A stretch of DNA of 29,978 bases from Paulinella micropora (GCA_009731375.1 BJOX01000155.1:297253-327230), one strand, 5' to 3'; numbered from the stretch's first letter, positions 20,055 through 28,189 are shown. Translations and numbers: made by a program. Notes: a model not told the origin generated them from the letters alone.

Positions 20055-20117
20055 GAATAACAATAATGATAGTAGTAGCTCGCAGTTGGGACTCGTGTGG
20101 AACACGTCGCACACACA
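19770..20117 (-). repeat. Two 5'-half copies of the EGF exon with acceptors
   Basis: On the minus strand 20078-20117 and 19770-19809 each keep the acceptor (TGCGCAG) and the first 40 nt of the 19071-19136 exon, encoding CVCDVFHTSPNCEL and SVCDVCHTGPNCEL. Both break at the same base (after GCGAGCT) and run into (ACT)n then (ATT)n. The second copy also shares downstream intron sequence with the real exon (a GAT array and ATGCTAATGATAATG). Both lie between the two true EGF exons, upstream of the intact second half, and offer competing acceptors in the correct phase. Confidence 0.8.
19840..20076. repeat. (GAT)n and (AAT/AAC)n arrays
   Basis: GATGAT run, a short AT-rich spacer, then AAT with AAC and AAA interruptions, and a short AGT run before the EGF exon fragment. 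Confidence 0.9.
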
Positions 20118-20268
20118 CTGCGCAGACAGACAAGATATGCATATATACACACATGTAAAATTCACATGTACATGACTAATACCCACATTTTACCTGAAAG
20201 TAATCATAGTAATAAGTATGATGTGATGATATAATGATCGTAATGATAAATAGGGATCATGATAATCA

Positions 20269-20483
20269 TGAGAAGTTCATTGTCCTTAAGTACAACGAAC
20301 AATGACTTCAAGCGCTTCGATCTCAGTCAATATTTGCATCTACAACCTGTTTTATGGCTCATTAGAAAGCTCTTGATGAGAGCTTTCAAATGAGCCACTA
20401 CGCAAGCCGCAAAGATCAGAACCGGCTTAGAACGAAATGTTTGAAGTCATTGCTCATTGTGGTTAAGTACAAGGAACTTCTCA
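20269..20483. mobile_element. 215-bp foldback (MITE-like) element
   Basis: TGAGAAGTTCA...GGAACTTCTCA termini, long complementary arms and the central palindrome around AGCTCTTGATGAGAGCTTTC. Same length and layout as the copies at 25305-25519 and 1159-1373. It sits inside the intron of the EGF-like domain, just after the donor of the exon at 20499. Confidence 0.85.
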
Positions 20484-20498
20484 CATTGATAATCATAC

Positions 20499-20567
20499 CG
20501 AGAGTAAGGGGGCTCCAGTCGCGTTGTCAGTTGCGCCTTGATAGGAACAGCCTTGCCCATGACATTC
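20499..20567 (-). CDS. Exon: first half of an EGF-like domain
   Basis: 69 nt between a CTATTAG acceptor (20568-20569) and a good GTATGA donor (20497-20498), phase 0 at both ends. It encodes ECHGQGCSYQGATDNATGAP then LLS. The next exon (19071-19136, phase 0) continues CVCDACHTGPNCE. Joined, the cysteine pattern C-x4-C-x(n)-C-x-C-x2-C-HTGPNC-E is the classic EGF-like end (CxC...GxxC), so the pair makes one EGF-like module. Such domains are disulfide-bonded and extracellular. There is a potential N-glycosylation site (NAT). The donor lies 14 bp from the end of a 215-bp foldback element (20269-20483). Confidence 0.75.
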
Positions 20568-20585
20568 CTAATAGTAGATTATTAT

Positions 20586-20682
20586 TATGCGGCTAGCCAC
20601 AAATTCGACGTGTTTTACGGGCGAGCCGGGCCGGGCCGGGCCGGCGAGCCCGCAAAACACGTCAAATTTGGCGCCCCGCATA
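20586..20682. repeat. 97-bp GC-rich hairpin (inverted repeat)
   Basis: Left arm TATGCGGCTAGCCACAAATT... and right arm ...AATTTGGCGCCCCGCATA are imperfect inverses of about 37 nt each (the core ACGTGTTTTACGGGC pairs with GCCCGCAAAACACGT). The loop is (GGGCC)n-like. It may be a small foldback transposon or a decayed pair of terminal repeats. It lies in the intron just upstream of the EGF exon at 20499-20567. Confidence 0.8.
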
Positions 20683-20885
20683 TGTAGTTTTTATCGGTAA
20701 TCTGACCGCATTTTGTGAAGGTGAGCGATAAATGGAAATATTGATTGATTGCTAGATGGAAATAAATAAGCAACGAAGAAAATAAAATAAATAAACAAAG
20801 AACCAAATGAATGAATGAATAAATAAACAAACCAAGAAACAAAGAAATAGAAGGGGAGAAAATGTAGACTGTGTATGTCTACATA
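20683..20885. other. AT-rich unique intronic sequence
   Basis: About 200 bp with AAAT/AATG-rich plus strand and no exon I can support. One minus-strand frame through its left part and the hairpin is open and contains CGQITDKNYICGAPNLTC, but it has no clear splice sites. Confidence 0.5.
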
Positions 20886-21134
20886 GATACACAGATAGAT
20901 AGATAGATAGAAAGAAAGATAGATAGATAGAAAGATAGATAGATAGATAGATAGATATAGATAGAATAGATAGATAGAATAGATAGATAGAATAGATAGA
21001 TAGAATAGATAGATAGAATAGATAGATAGAATAGATAGATAGAATAGATAGATAGAATAGATAGATAGATAGATAGATAGATAAACAGACAGACAGACAG
21101 ACAGACAGACAGGCAGACAGGCAGACAGGCAGAC

Positions 21135-21181
<47 letters not shown>

Positions 21182-21199
21182 ATAGATAGAATAGATAGA

Positions 21200-21235
<36 letters not shown>

Positions 21236-21264
21236 AATAGATAAATAGATAGATAAATAGATAA

Positions 21265-21336
<72 letters not shown>

Positions 21337-21410
21337 GTAGGTAGGTAGATAGATAGATAAAATAGATAGATAGATAGATAAAATAGATAGATAAAAGTAG
21401 ATAGATAGAC

Positions 21411-21464
<54 letters not shown>

Positions 21465-21465
21465 T

Positions 21466-21511
<46 letters not shown>

Positions 21512-21544
21512 TATAGATAGATGGAAAGATAGACAGATAGATAC

Positions 21545-21583
<39 letters not shown>

Positions 21584-21642
21584 AGAGATAGATAGATAGA
21601 TAAATAGAATAGATAGATAGATAGATAGATATATAGACAGAC

Positions 21643-21707
<65 letters not shown>

Positions 21708-21724
21708 GATAGATAGATAGATGA
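20886..21724. repeat. GATA microsatellite block
   Basis: Plus-strand (AGAT)n with AGATAGAAT, ACAG, GATAAAATA and GGTA variants in sub-blocks. No gene. Confidence 0.97.
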
Positions 21725-22162
21725 AATATCGACTAATGTCAGAAAAAAGGAGCTTCTGATTTCATCAACCAAGGAAGTCTGTGGGTAAAGTATTAACCCG
21801 ATCCCCAGCTAAGCCGTGATGTTTGCACGGAAGGGACTGATACAGGCAATACCAAATCTCCCTAGTACCAGGCGGGGCCAGGGCTCCTTCCATAAGCGCC
21901 CCTTGCAGAACGAGCTCCCACCTCCATTACAGAGGACCCAGTAAGCAGATGGAGTTTCGAGACTGTTCGACAGTCTAGTATAAACCGACAGAGCACTGTG
22001 GGTTTTATTCCGGGCTCAACAAGCGAGAAAGGGCACCCTGAGGGAACAGGATTGTGCTTCCCGTCGCTATTTCGGCATGTGACTTATAGGCGTATGGCTA
22101 GGCACACATAAGGCACCCCACCACGGGCCCAGCACACCCACACCATCCCCTAATTCTCTGTC

Positions 22163-22165
<3 letters not shown>
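21725..22165. other. Unassigned unique sequence, possible transposon fragment
   Basis: About 440 bp of mixed-composition sequence between two GATA arrays. Read on the minus strand there is an acceptor-like CCCTCAG near 22040 followed by some 57 open codons, ending in a TAG near 21865. No donor or familiar domain convinces me. Composition and isolation inside GATA repeats would suit a fragment of an unrecognised transposable element. Confidence 0.45.
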
Positions 22166-22205
<40 letters not shown>

Positions 22206-22206
22206 G

Positions 22207-22238
<32 letters not shown>

Positions 22239-22239
22239 C

Positions 22240-22275
22240 CACAGAGTCAGTCGGTGCGCCGTAGGCAATAGATGC
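22240..22275 (-). CDS. Possible 36-nt micro-exon
   Basis: An AACAG acceptor (22276-22277) opens ASIAYGAPTDSV, phase 0 at both ends, ending at a weak GTCTAT donor at the edge of a (TCTA)n array. The phase agrees with the preceding exon. It is short and the donor is repeat-derived, so it may equally be an exon fragment whose other part was lost to the repeat. Confidence 0.35.
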
Positions 22276-22280
22276 CTGTT

Positions 22281-22729
22281 ACACATACAAATATTTATAC
22301 ATATGCATATGCATATACATATACATATTGTAATATACTATGTATGTATGTATGTATGTATGTATGTCTGTATGTATGTCTGTATATGTATGTATGCATG
22401 TATGTATGCATGTATGTATGTATGTATGCATCAGCATATGTATGTGTACACCTCTTGTTCACACCGGCTGTGCAACGAGATTGTCATTGAGACGCTTGCT
22501 GTTAACTTCTTACTCAGAGTCAACCTTGATAGATCAATAAGGCAATCAGGTCGGCAGGTGGATAGGTAGGTAGGGAGGTAGGTAGGTAGGTAGGTAGGTA
22601 GAAGGTAGTAGGTAGAAGGTAGAAGGTAGAAAGGTAGTGATACATGCATACAAAGGTAGAAGGTAGAAAGGTAGTGATACATGCTTACAAAGATACATAA
22701 ATAATGAAGTAATAATAAGAATAATAATA

Positions 22730-22806
<77 letters not shown>
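22281..22806. repeat. (TATG)n, (GTAG)n and (AAT)n microsatellites around small exons
   Basis: Simple repeats: CATATG/TATG at 22291-22440, GTAG with GTAGAAG variants at 22563-22680, and AAT at 22710-22806. The unique segment between 22440 and 22530 holds the exon at 22452-22524. Confidence 0.9.
22452..22524 (-). CDS. Exon of the minus-strand extracellular protein gene, domain unknown
   Basis: 73 nt from an ATCAAG acceptor (22525-22526) to a GTGTAC donor (22450-22451). It is phase 2 at the start and phase 0 at the end, encoding LTLSKKLTASVSMTISLHSR then CEQE. The alternating hydrophobic pattern suggests beta strands. Phase agrees with the preceding exon (22809-22876), which is the main support besides splice consensus. 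No family recognised. Confidence 0.55.
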
Positions 22807-22808
<2 letters not shown>

Positions 22809-22876
22809 CTCCAAGCGATGGGTCGTTTGATGTTACCTTTCTCCGTCAAGCCCAGAAACTCGATATCATAATGGAC
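22809..22876 (-). CDS. Exon of the minus-strand extracellular protein gene, domain unknown
   Basis: 68 nt between an acceptor formed right at the end of a foldback element (CTTCTCATTAG) and a GTATTATT donor (22807-22808). It is open and encodes VHYDIEFLGLTEKGNIKRPI followed by AW, ending with two bases of an Arg codon. The next exon down (22452-22524) starts with the single base needed to finish that codon, and the joined reading looks like one continuous domain. An alternative internal donor (GTAACA, after GAGAAAG) would shorten the exon but spoil that phase match. I recognise no family. Confidence 0.6.
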
Positions 22877-22880
22877 CTAA

Positions 22881-23030
22881 TGAGAAGTTCCTTGTCCTTA
22901 ACCACAATGAGCAATCACTTCAAACGTTTCGTTCTCAGCCGGTTCTGATCTTTGCGGCTTGTGTAGTGGCTCATTTGAAAGCTCTCATCAAGAGCTTTCT
23001 AATGAGCCATAACACAGGCTGTAGATACAA
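22881..23030. mobile_element. Truncated foldback element
   Basis: Left arm plus the central palindrome (TGGCTCATTTGAAAGCTCTC ... GAGAGCTTTC-type centre) of the 215-bp foldback family. The right arm is replaced by the GAAA array from about 23031. Its left terminus at 22881 lies three bases from the acceptor AG of the exon at 22809-22876 (AG at 22877-22878). Confidence 0.8.
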
Positions 23031-23100
23031 ACAAGAAAGCAAGAAAGAAAGCAAGAAAGAAAGCAAGAAAGAAAGCAAGAAAGAAAGCAAGAAAGAAAGC

Positions 23101-23135
<35 letters not shown>

Positions 23136-23210
23136 GGAAAGGAAAGGAAAGGAAAGAAAAGAAAAGAAAAGAAAAGAAAGAATGGGAGGGAGGGAGGAAG
23201 GAAAGAAAGC

Positions 23211-23253
<43 letters not shown>

Positions 23254-23422
23254 GAATGAAGGAATGAAGAAAGGAAGGAAGGAAGGAAGGAAGGAAGGAA
23301 GGAAAGAAAAGAAAAGAAAGAATGGGAGGGAGGAAGGAAAGAGAGAAAGGGAAAAAGAAAGAAAGAAAGCAAGAAAGAAAGCAAGAAAGAAAGAAAGCAA
23401 GAAAGAAAGCAAGAAAGAAAGC

Positions 23423-23453
<31 letters not shown>

Positions 23454-23543
23454 CAAGCAAGCAAGCAAGCAAGAAAGAAAGAAAGAAGGAAAGAAAGAAA
23501 GAAAGAAAGAAAGAAAAGAAAAGAAAAGAAAAGAAAAGAAAAG

Positions 23544-23574
<31 letters not shown>

Positions 23575-24321
23575 GAAAAAAGAAAAGAAAAAAGAAAAGC
23601 AAAGCAAAGCAAAGCAAAGCAAAGCAAAGCAAAGCAAAGCAAAGCAAAGCAAAGCAAAGCAAAGCAAACCAAAGCAAAGCAAAGCAAAGCAAAGCAAAGC
23701 AAAGCAAAGCAAAAAGAAAGAAAAAAAGAAAAAGAGGAAAAAAGGAAAAACAAAAAGAAAAAGAAAAAGAAAAGAAAAAAGAAAAGAAAGGAAAGGAAAG
23801 GAAAGGAAAGGAAAGAAAGAAAAAAAGAAAAAAAGAAAGAAAGAAAGAAAGAAAGCGAGGAAGGAAGGAAGGAAGGAAGGAAAGAAAGAAAGAAAGAAAG
23901 AAAGAAAGAAAAGAAAGAAAGAAAGAAAAGAAAAAAAGAAAAAAAGAGAAAAAGAAGGAAGGAAGGAAGAAGGAAGGAAGGAAGGAAGGAAGGAAGGAAA
24001 GAAAGAAAGAAAAGAAAGAGAAGAAAGAAAAGAAAGAAAAGAAAGAAAAGAAAGAAAAGAAAGAAAAGAAAAGAAAAGAAAGAAAAGAAAGAAAAGAAAG
24101 AAAAGAAAGAAAAGAAAGAAAAGAAAGAAAAGAAAGAAAAGAAAGAAAAGAAAGAAAAGAGAAAAAGAAAAACAAAAAGAAAAAGAAAAGAAAAAAGAAA
24201 AGAAAGGAAAGGAAAGGAAAGGAAAGAAAGAAAGAAAGAAAAAAAGAAAAAAAAGAAAGAAAGAAAGAAAGGAAGCGAGGAAGGAAGGAAGGAAGGAAGA
24301 AAGGAAGGAAGGAAGGAAGGA

Positions 24322-24352
<31 letters not shown>

Positions 24353-24463
24353 GAAGAGAAGAAAGGAAGGAAGGAAAGAAGGAAAGGAGGAGAGGAGGAA
24401 AGGAGGAAAGGAGGAAGGAAGGAAGGAAGGAAGGAAAGAGAGAAAGAGAGAAAGAAAAAAATC

Positions 24464-24514
<51 letters not shown>

Positions 24515-24575
24515 CAAGAAAGCAAGAAAGCAAGAAAGCAAGAAAGCAAGCAAGAAAGCAAGAAAGCAAGAAAGC

Positions 24576-24623
<48 letters not shown>

Positions 24624-24656
24624 AAAAAAAGAAAGAAAGCAAGAAAGCAAGAAAGC

Positions 24657-24716
<60 letters not shown>

Positions 24717-24717
24717 A
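23031..24717. repeat. 1.7-kb homopurine array, (GAAA)n with GGAA/GAAAA/GCAAA variants
   Basis: The plus strand is almost entirely A and G for about 1.7 kb, built from GAAA, GGAA, GAAAA and AAAGC units in sub-blocks, with only scattered C. The very long open frames on both strands (KERK-type or FLSFF-type) are low-complexity consequences of the repeat and I reject them as genes. The left edge joins a foldback element truncated at about 23030, and the right edge becomes (CAAA)n. Confidence 0.95.
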
Positions 24718-24740
24718 CAAACAAACAAACAACAATAATA

Positions 24741-24764
24741 GCAAGAATCACCTCAATATTAAAA
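24741..24764 (-). repeat. Partial copy of the 24815-24949 exon 3' end with its donor
   Basis: On the minus strand this piece repeats the last bases of the exon and its donor (AATATTGAG then GTGATTCTTGC), between two (TTTG)n runs. It lies downstream of the full exon. Confidence 0.7.
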
Positions 24765-24814
24765 CAAACAACAAACAAACAAACAAACAAACAAACAATA
24801 TTGGTAAGAATCAC

Positions 24815-24949
24815 CTCAATATACAATGTCCCCTTGTAGATGTATATTTCCTCAAGCTCCTCGAGGTCGAAATCACAGTCGTTGATATAATCAGCAGAAG
24901 CGCTGTAAATGCTCCTGCAGTATTTCTGACTGGCAGGCAATGCTACAGC
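24815..24949 (-). CDS. Exon with possible receptor-L-domain-like end
   Basis: Bounded by a CGTAG acceptor (24950-24951) and a GTGATT donor (24813-24814), 135 nt long, open and in phase 0 at both ends (45 codons). It begins AVALPASQKYCRSIYSASAD. The acidic second half (DFDLEELEEIYIYKGTLYIE) resembles the 'dL..L..I..i.G.LyI' ladder of receptor L domains, beta-helical ligand-binding modules of receptor extracellular regions. That match is by eye and weak. Upstream in frame there is a TAG, so the acceptor is needed to open the frame. A 3'-end-plus-donor fragment of this exon is repeated downstream at 24741-24764. Codon use is clearly non-repetitive against the surrounding GAAA and CAAA arrays. 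Confidence 0.65.
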
Positions 24950-25041
24950 CTACGACACACAACCCAACATAGATTTAAAAAAACAAACATACAAGTAAGA
25001 CAGAAGTCGAAAGCAGAGGAATTTTTCGTGGGTGTTTTTCC

Positions 25042-25101
<60 letters not shown>

Positions 25102-25140
25102 TCTCTCTCTCTCTCCGTCACACACACACACACACAATAC
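25042..25140. repeat. (CT)n and (CA)n microsatellite
   Basis: CT dinucleotide run, interrupted by CTAT units, then a short CA run. The AT-rich sequence from 25141 to 25304 is unique, with no exon I would defend. It does contain GT-AG pairs that could bound very short exons. Confidence 0.85.
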
Positions 25141-25304
25141 ACACATATTATATATGTATATAGGCTTGTACCTTGCTCTAAACTCCAACTTGACACCTTT
25201 TCTCTCCATGATTGTATGTTACTACCAAAAAAATCCTTCCTGGATTGTATGTAATTTTTCTCCTGGATTATTGCAGGTTGTCAAGTATGAAACGACGGTG
25301 TCAA

Positions 25305-25519
25305 TGAGAAGTTCCTTGTATTTAACCACAATAAGCAATAACATCAAACGTTTCGTTCTCAGCCGGTTCTGATCTGTGCGGCTTGTGTAGTGGCTCATTT
25401 GAAAGCTCTCTTCAAGAGCTTTCTAATGAGCCATAAAACAGGTTGTAGATGCCAATGTTGACTGAGATCGAAGCGCTTGAAGTCATTGTTCGTTGTACTT
25501 AAGGACAAGGATCTTCTCA
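25305..25519. mobile_element. 215-bp foldback (MITE-like) element
   Basis: Starts TGAGAAGTTCC and ends in the imperfect inverse (GGATCTTCTCA). The arms stay complementary inward for most of the length, with a strong central palindrome (AAAGCTCTCTTCAAGAGCTTT at the heart, flanked by TGGCTCATT/AATGAGCCA). Length is 215 bp, as in the copies at 20269 and 1159. There is no coding capacity, so it would need transposase supplied in trans if it is a DNA transposon. It abuts the candidate exon at 25520-25562. Confidence 0.8.
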
Positions 25520-25562
25520 TGCTTCTGAAGTGTTTTGTTGCTGAGTTGGGGGTAGGAGACTG
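25520..25562 (-). CDS. Candidate exon start beside a foldback element
   Basis: A strong acceptor, a long T-rich tract ending CTTTACAG (AG at 25563-25564), is followed by 43 nt open as QSPTPNSATKHFRS. The sequence then enters the 215-bp foldback element at 25519. No GT donor lies before the element. An exon here would have to end inside the transposon (a GTACAA motif is available there), or this is a decoy acceptor. The peptide has no recognisable domain. Only the acceptor is well supported. Confidence 0.3.
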
Positions 25563-25847
25563 CTGTAAAGAAAAAGAAAAAAGCAATTTTTTTTTTAATT
25601 TCATTTTACTTTATTTTATTTTATTTCTTTATTTTTACGAGAGAGAGAAAGAGAAAGAGAGAGAGAGAGAGAGAGGGGGGGGGGGGGGGGGAGNNNNNNN
25701 NNNGGAGAGAGAGAATTTTCTGGTAAAACAAGAAAAACAAGGCAATATAAAAGAGAATAAAGAAAAACATATAACAGAGAATGGAGAAGAAATAAAAGAG
25801 ATTGAAAGAAAAGAGAATAAAAAGAGAATATAATAGAGAGTCATTAC

Positions 25848-25925
25848 CCGAGGCCCGTCTTGTGTTGTTGAGGCACATGAGGCATAGGACATATTGACAT
25901 CAAAGAAGTAATTACTGAACTCAGC
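25848..25925 (-). CDS. Exon of the minus-strand extracellular protein gene, domain unknown
   Basis: A TATGTAG acceptor (25926-25927) and a GTAATG donor (25846-25847) bound 78 nt, open in phase 0 at both ends. It encodes 26 residues beginning AEFSNYFFDVNMSYASCAST. The aromatic, serine-rich and cysteine-bearing composition suits an extracellular beta-rich domain, but I recognise no family. It lies in its own small contig between the poly-G gap at 25694 and the large gap, so its position relative to the other exons relies on scaffolding. The polypyrimidine tract of the acceptor is supplied by the neighbouring (CATA)n array read as (TATG)n. Confidence 0.6.
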
Positions 25926-25928
25926 CTA

Positions 25929-26139
25929 CATACATACATACATACATACATACATACGTACATTCACATATTATTTATATACATACATATATAGATACAT
26001 ACATACATACCTACATACATACCTAAATACATGCATACATACCTACATACATGCATACATACATGCATACATACATGCATACATACCGAGATCACCAACT
26101 TGGTGCCATTGGCTAGACTTAGCCCTGGATAGATAGATG

Positions 26140-26185
<46 letters not shown>

Positions 26186-26228
26186 CAGATAGATAGATAG
26201 ATAGAGAGAGAGAGGGATAGATAGATAA

Positions 26229-26280
<52 letters not shown>

Positions 26281-26334
26281 CTTGGTGTCGTTCGCTAGAC
26301 TCAGTTTTGAAGTGGTTGAAATATGTACACATAG

Positions 26335-26369
<35 letters not shown>

Positions 26370-26428
26370 GACAAACTCACAAACTCACAGACACACACAA
26401 ACACACACACACACACACACACACACGA

Positions 26429-26497
<69 letters not shown>

Positions 26498-26520
26498 AGA
26501 GAGCAGAGAGCTCCTGTTAC
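25929..26520. repeat. (CATA)n, (AGAT)n, (CA)n and (GA)n microsatellites
   Basis: Simple-repeat block made of CATA with CATG variants (25929-26080), AGAT (26128-26280), CA (26335-26426), AGAT and then GA up to the gap. Two short homologous unique pieces (26087-26127 and 26281-26325) interrupt it and are described separately. Confidence 0.9.
26087..26325 (-). pseudogene. Two overlapping halves of one exon separated by (TCTA)n
   Basis: On the minus strand the upstream piece (26281-26325) encodes [13 protein letters not shown] and then runs into (TCTA)n. The downstream piece (26087-26127) emerges from (TCTA)n, encodes [13 protein letters not shown] and ends at a consensus GTATGT donor (26085-26086). 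The two share about 25 bp, the LSLAN-TKL core with an N-glycosylation-type sequon (NDT/NGT). No uninterrupted copy is visible. It may be an exon split by microsatellite expansion with a short duplication, or two leftover half-copies of an exon lost in the gap. The downstream piece with its donor could still function as an exon if an acceptor exists in the repeat. Confidence 0.5.
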
Positions 26521-26530
26521 CATTGATGCA

Positions 26531-27040
26531 NNNNNNNNNNNNNNNNNNNNNNNNNNNNNNNNNNNNNNNNNNNNNNNNNNNNNNNNNNNNNNNNNNNNNN
26601 NNNNNNNNNNNNNNNNNNNNNNNNNNNNNNNNNNNNNNNNNNNNNNNNNNNNNNNNNNNNNNNNNNNNNNNNNNNNNNNNNNNNNNNNNNNNNNNNNNNN
26701 NNNNNNNNNNNNNNNNNNNNNNNNNNNNNNNNNNNNNNNNNNNNNNNNNNNNNNNNNNNNNNNNNNNNNNNNNNNNNNNNNNNNNNNNNNNNNNNNNNNN
26801 NNNNNNNNNNNNNNNNNNNNNNNNNNNNNNNNNNNNNNNNNNNNNNNNNNNNNNNNNNNNNNNNNNNNNNNNNNNNNNNNNNNNNNNNNNNNNNNNNNNN
26901 NNNNNNNNNNNNNNNNNNNNNNNNNNNNNNNNNNNNNNNNNNNNNNNNNNNNNNNNNNNNNNNNNNNNNNNNNNNNNNNNNNNNNNNNNNNNNNNNNNNN
27001 NNNNNNNNNNNNNNNNNNNNNNNNNNNNNNNNNNNNNNNN
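26531..27040. other. Assembly gap, 510 N
   Basis: Run of unknown bases. Shorter 10-N gaps lie at 2095-2104, 9734-9743, 10054-10063, 15694-15703, 18221-18230, 19061-19070 and 25694-25703. Several of these fall inside simple repeats or homopolymers, where assembly would be expected to fail. Confidence 0.99.
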
Positions 27041-27277
27041 GAGCTGCCTCGAAACCCCACCCATAACAATCTGGTGTCTGCTGGGTCCTGGGCTATCAAC
27101 CAGCATATGCGGAGTTTAAGATCTTTTACGCGCGCAACGACCCTCCTCCCCAGCATCTACCACCAAAGGGTTATGAGTTGGCGTCACAGTTTAACGCCTT
27201 GAGGCCATTGGGCTGGAACTCTGTTTAGCAAGTGTGACTAGGTTTTTTCATCGGGATTTCCCTCAAATATGTCACAA

Positions 27278-27278
<1 letters not shown>
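27041..27278. other. Unassigned unique sequence after the large gap
   Basis: About 240 bp of mixed-composition sequence between the 510-base gap and the AAT array. I see no convincing exon with matching splice sites and no similarity to the other repeats in the window. It could be intron or a fragment of an unrecognised transposable element. Confidence 0.5.
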
Positions 27279-27340
<62 letters not shown>

Positions 27341-27373
27341 ATAATAATAATGATAGTAGTAGTAGTAGTAGTA

Positions 27374-27448
<75 letters not shown>

Positions 27449-27580
27449 GTGCTTCTCTGTCCATGGCTGATGCAAATCTGCACATGCGCCTCCATCGTCT
27501 CACCCGTAAGGGGAGTACGAAGAATTGACGATAGGCTCTAATGACACCCCCGCACGGGCAGTTCCAACACTTCCAGACGG
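27449..27580 (-). mobile_element. 5'-truncated copy of the same SINE
   Basis: 132 bp matching the 3' half of the SINE (from the CCGTCTGGAAGTG segment to GAGAAGCAC) on the minus strand. It is flanked by (AAT)n on one side and (ATT)n on the other. The tRNA-like head is missing, as expected for truncated reverse-transcribed copies. With the full element at 27861-28126 it forms an inverted pair about 280 bp apart. Confidence 0.85.
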
Positions 27581-27639
27581 AATATTATTATTATTAATAT
27601 TATTATTATGAATATTATGAATATTATTATTATTATTAT

Positions 27640-27683
<44 letters not shown>

Positions 27684-27694
27684 TCAGTATCATG

Positions 27695-27736
<42 letters not shown>

Positions 27737-27784
27737 GTTATTATTATTATTATTATTATTATGATTATGATGATTATGATGATG

Positions 27785-27856
<72 letters not shown>

Positions 27857-27860
27857 ATTT

Positions 27861-28126
27861 GGACACCGTGATAGCCCAGTGGTCAAGTTCTACCATCTGG
27901 GCCCTGTCGCCAGTTCGATTCCCGTCGGTGCCACCAGTATTTTCATTGAACATACCGATCCGTCTGGACCAGTATTTTCATTGAACATACCGGCCCGTCT
28001 GGAAGTGTTGGAACTGCCCTTGCGGGGGTGTCATTAGAGCTTATCGTCAATTCTTCGTACTCCCCTCACGGGTGAGACGATGGAGGCGCATGTGCAGAAA
28101 TGCATCAGCCATTGACAGAGAAGCAC
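27861..28126 (+). mobile_element. tRNA-derived SINE, full length
   Basis: A 266-bp element. Its first 76 bp resemble a tRNA: a TAGCCCAGTGG A-box, a GTTCGATTCC B-box, and a degenerate acceptor stem (GACACCG against CGGTGCC) ending in ACCA. These are the internal RNA polymerase III promoter motifs typical of SINE heads. The body carries two direct copies of a roughly 36-bp unit beginning CCAGTATTTTCATTGAACAT (from 27932), then a tail ending GAGAAGCAC. It is flanked on both sides by (ATT)n. The T-arm pairs poorly, so this is not a functional tRNA gene. A near-identical copy is at 19366-19631. Confidence 0.85.
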
Positions 28127-28142
28127 TATTATTAATATTATT

Positions 28143-28189
<47 letters not shown>

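Noticed and set aside
20886-21724. Long open frames reading [11 protein letters not shown] or similar in GATA/TATC arrays (also at 28273-29052, 4230-4448 and 9082-9711)
   Set aside because: Tetranucleotide repeats of GATA read as TATC contain no stops in several frames. No splice-bounded or domain-bearing sequence.
25141-25304. Possible very short exons with GT-AG boundaries (for example EKNYIQSRKDFFG)
   Set aside because: Too short, no phase support from neighbours and AT-rich sequence where such motifs occur by chance.
23264-25372. Very long plus-strand open frame rich in K, E and R, with minus-strand frames rich in F, L and S over the same region
   Set aside because: It is the translation of the GAAA purine array. 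There is no codon structure, no domain and all frames are open because the repeat lacks stops.
27861-27936. Functional tRNA gene
   Set aside because: A and B boxes are present but the T-stem pairs poorly, the acceptor stem has a mismatch, CCA is encoded, and the sequence continues into a repeated element body. This is a SINE head.
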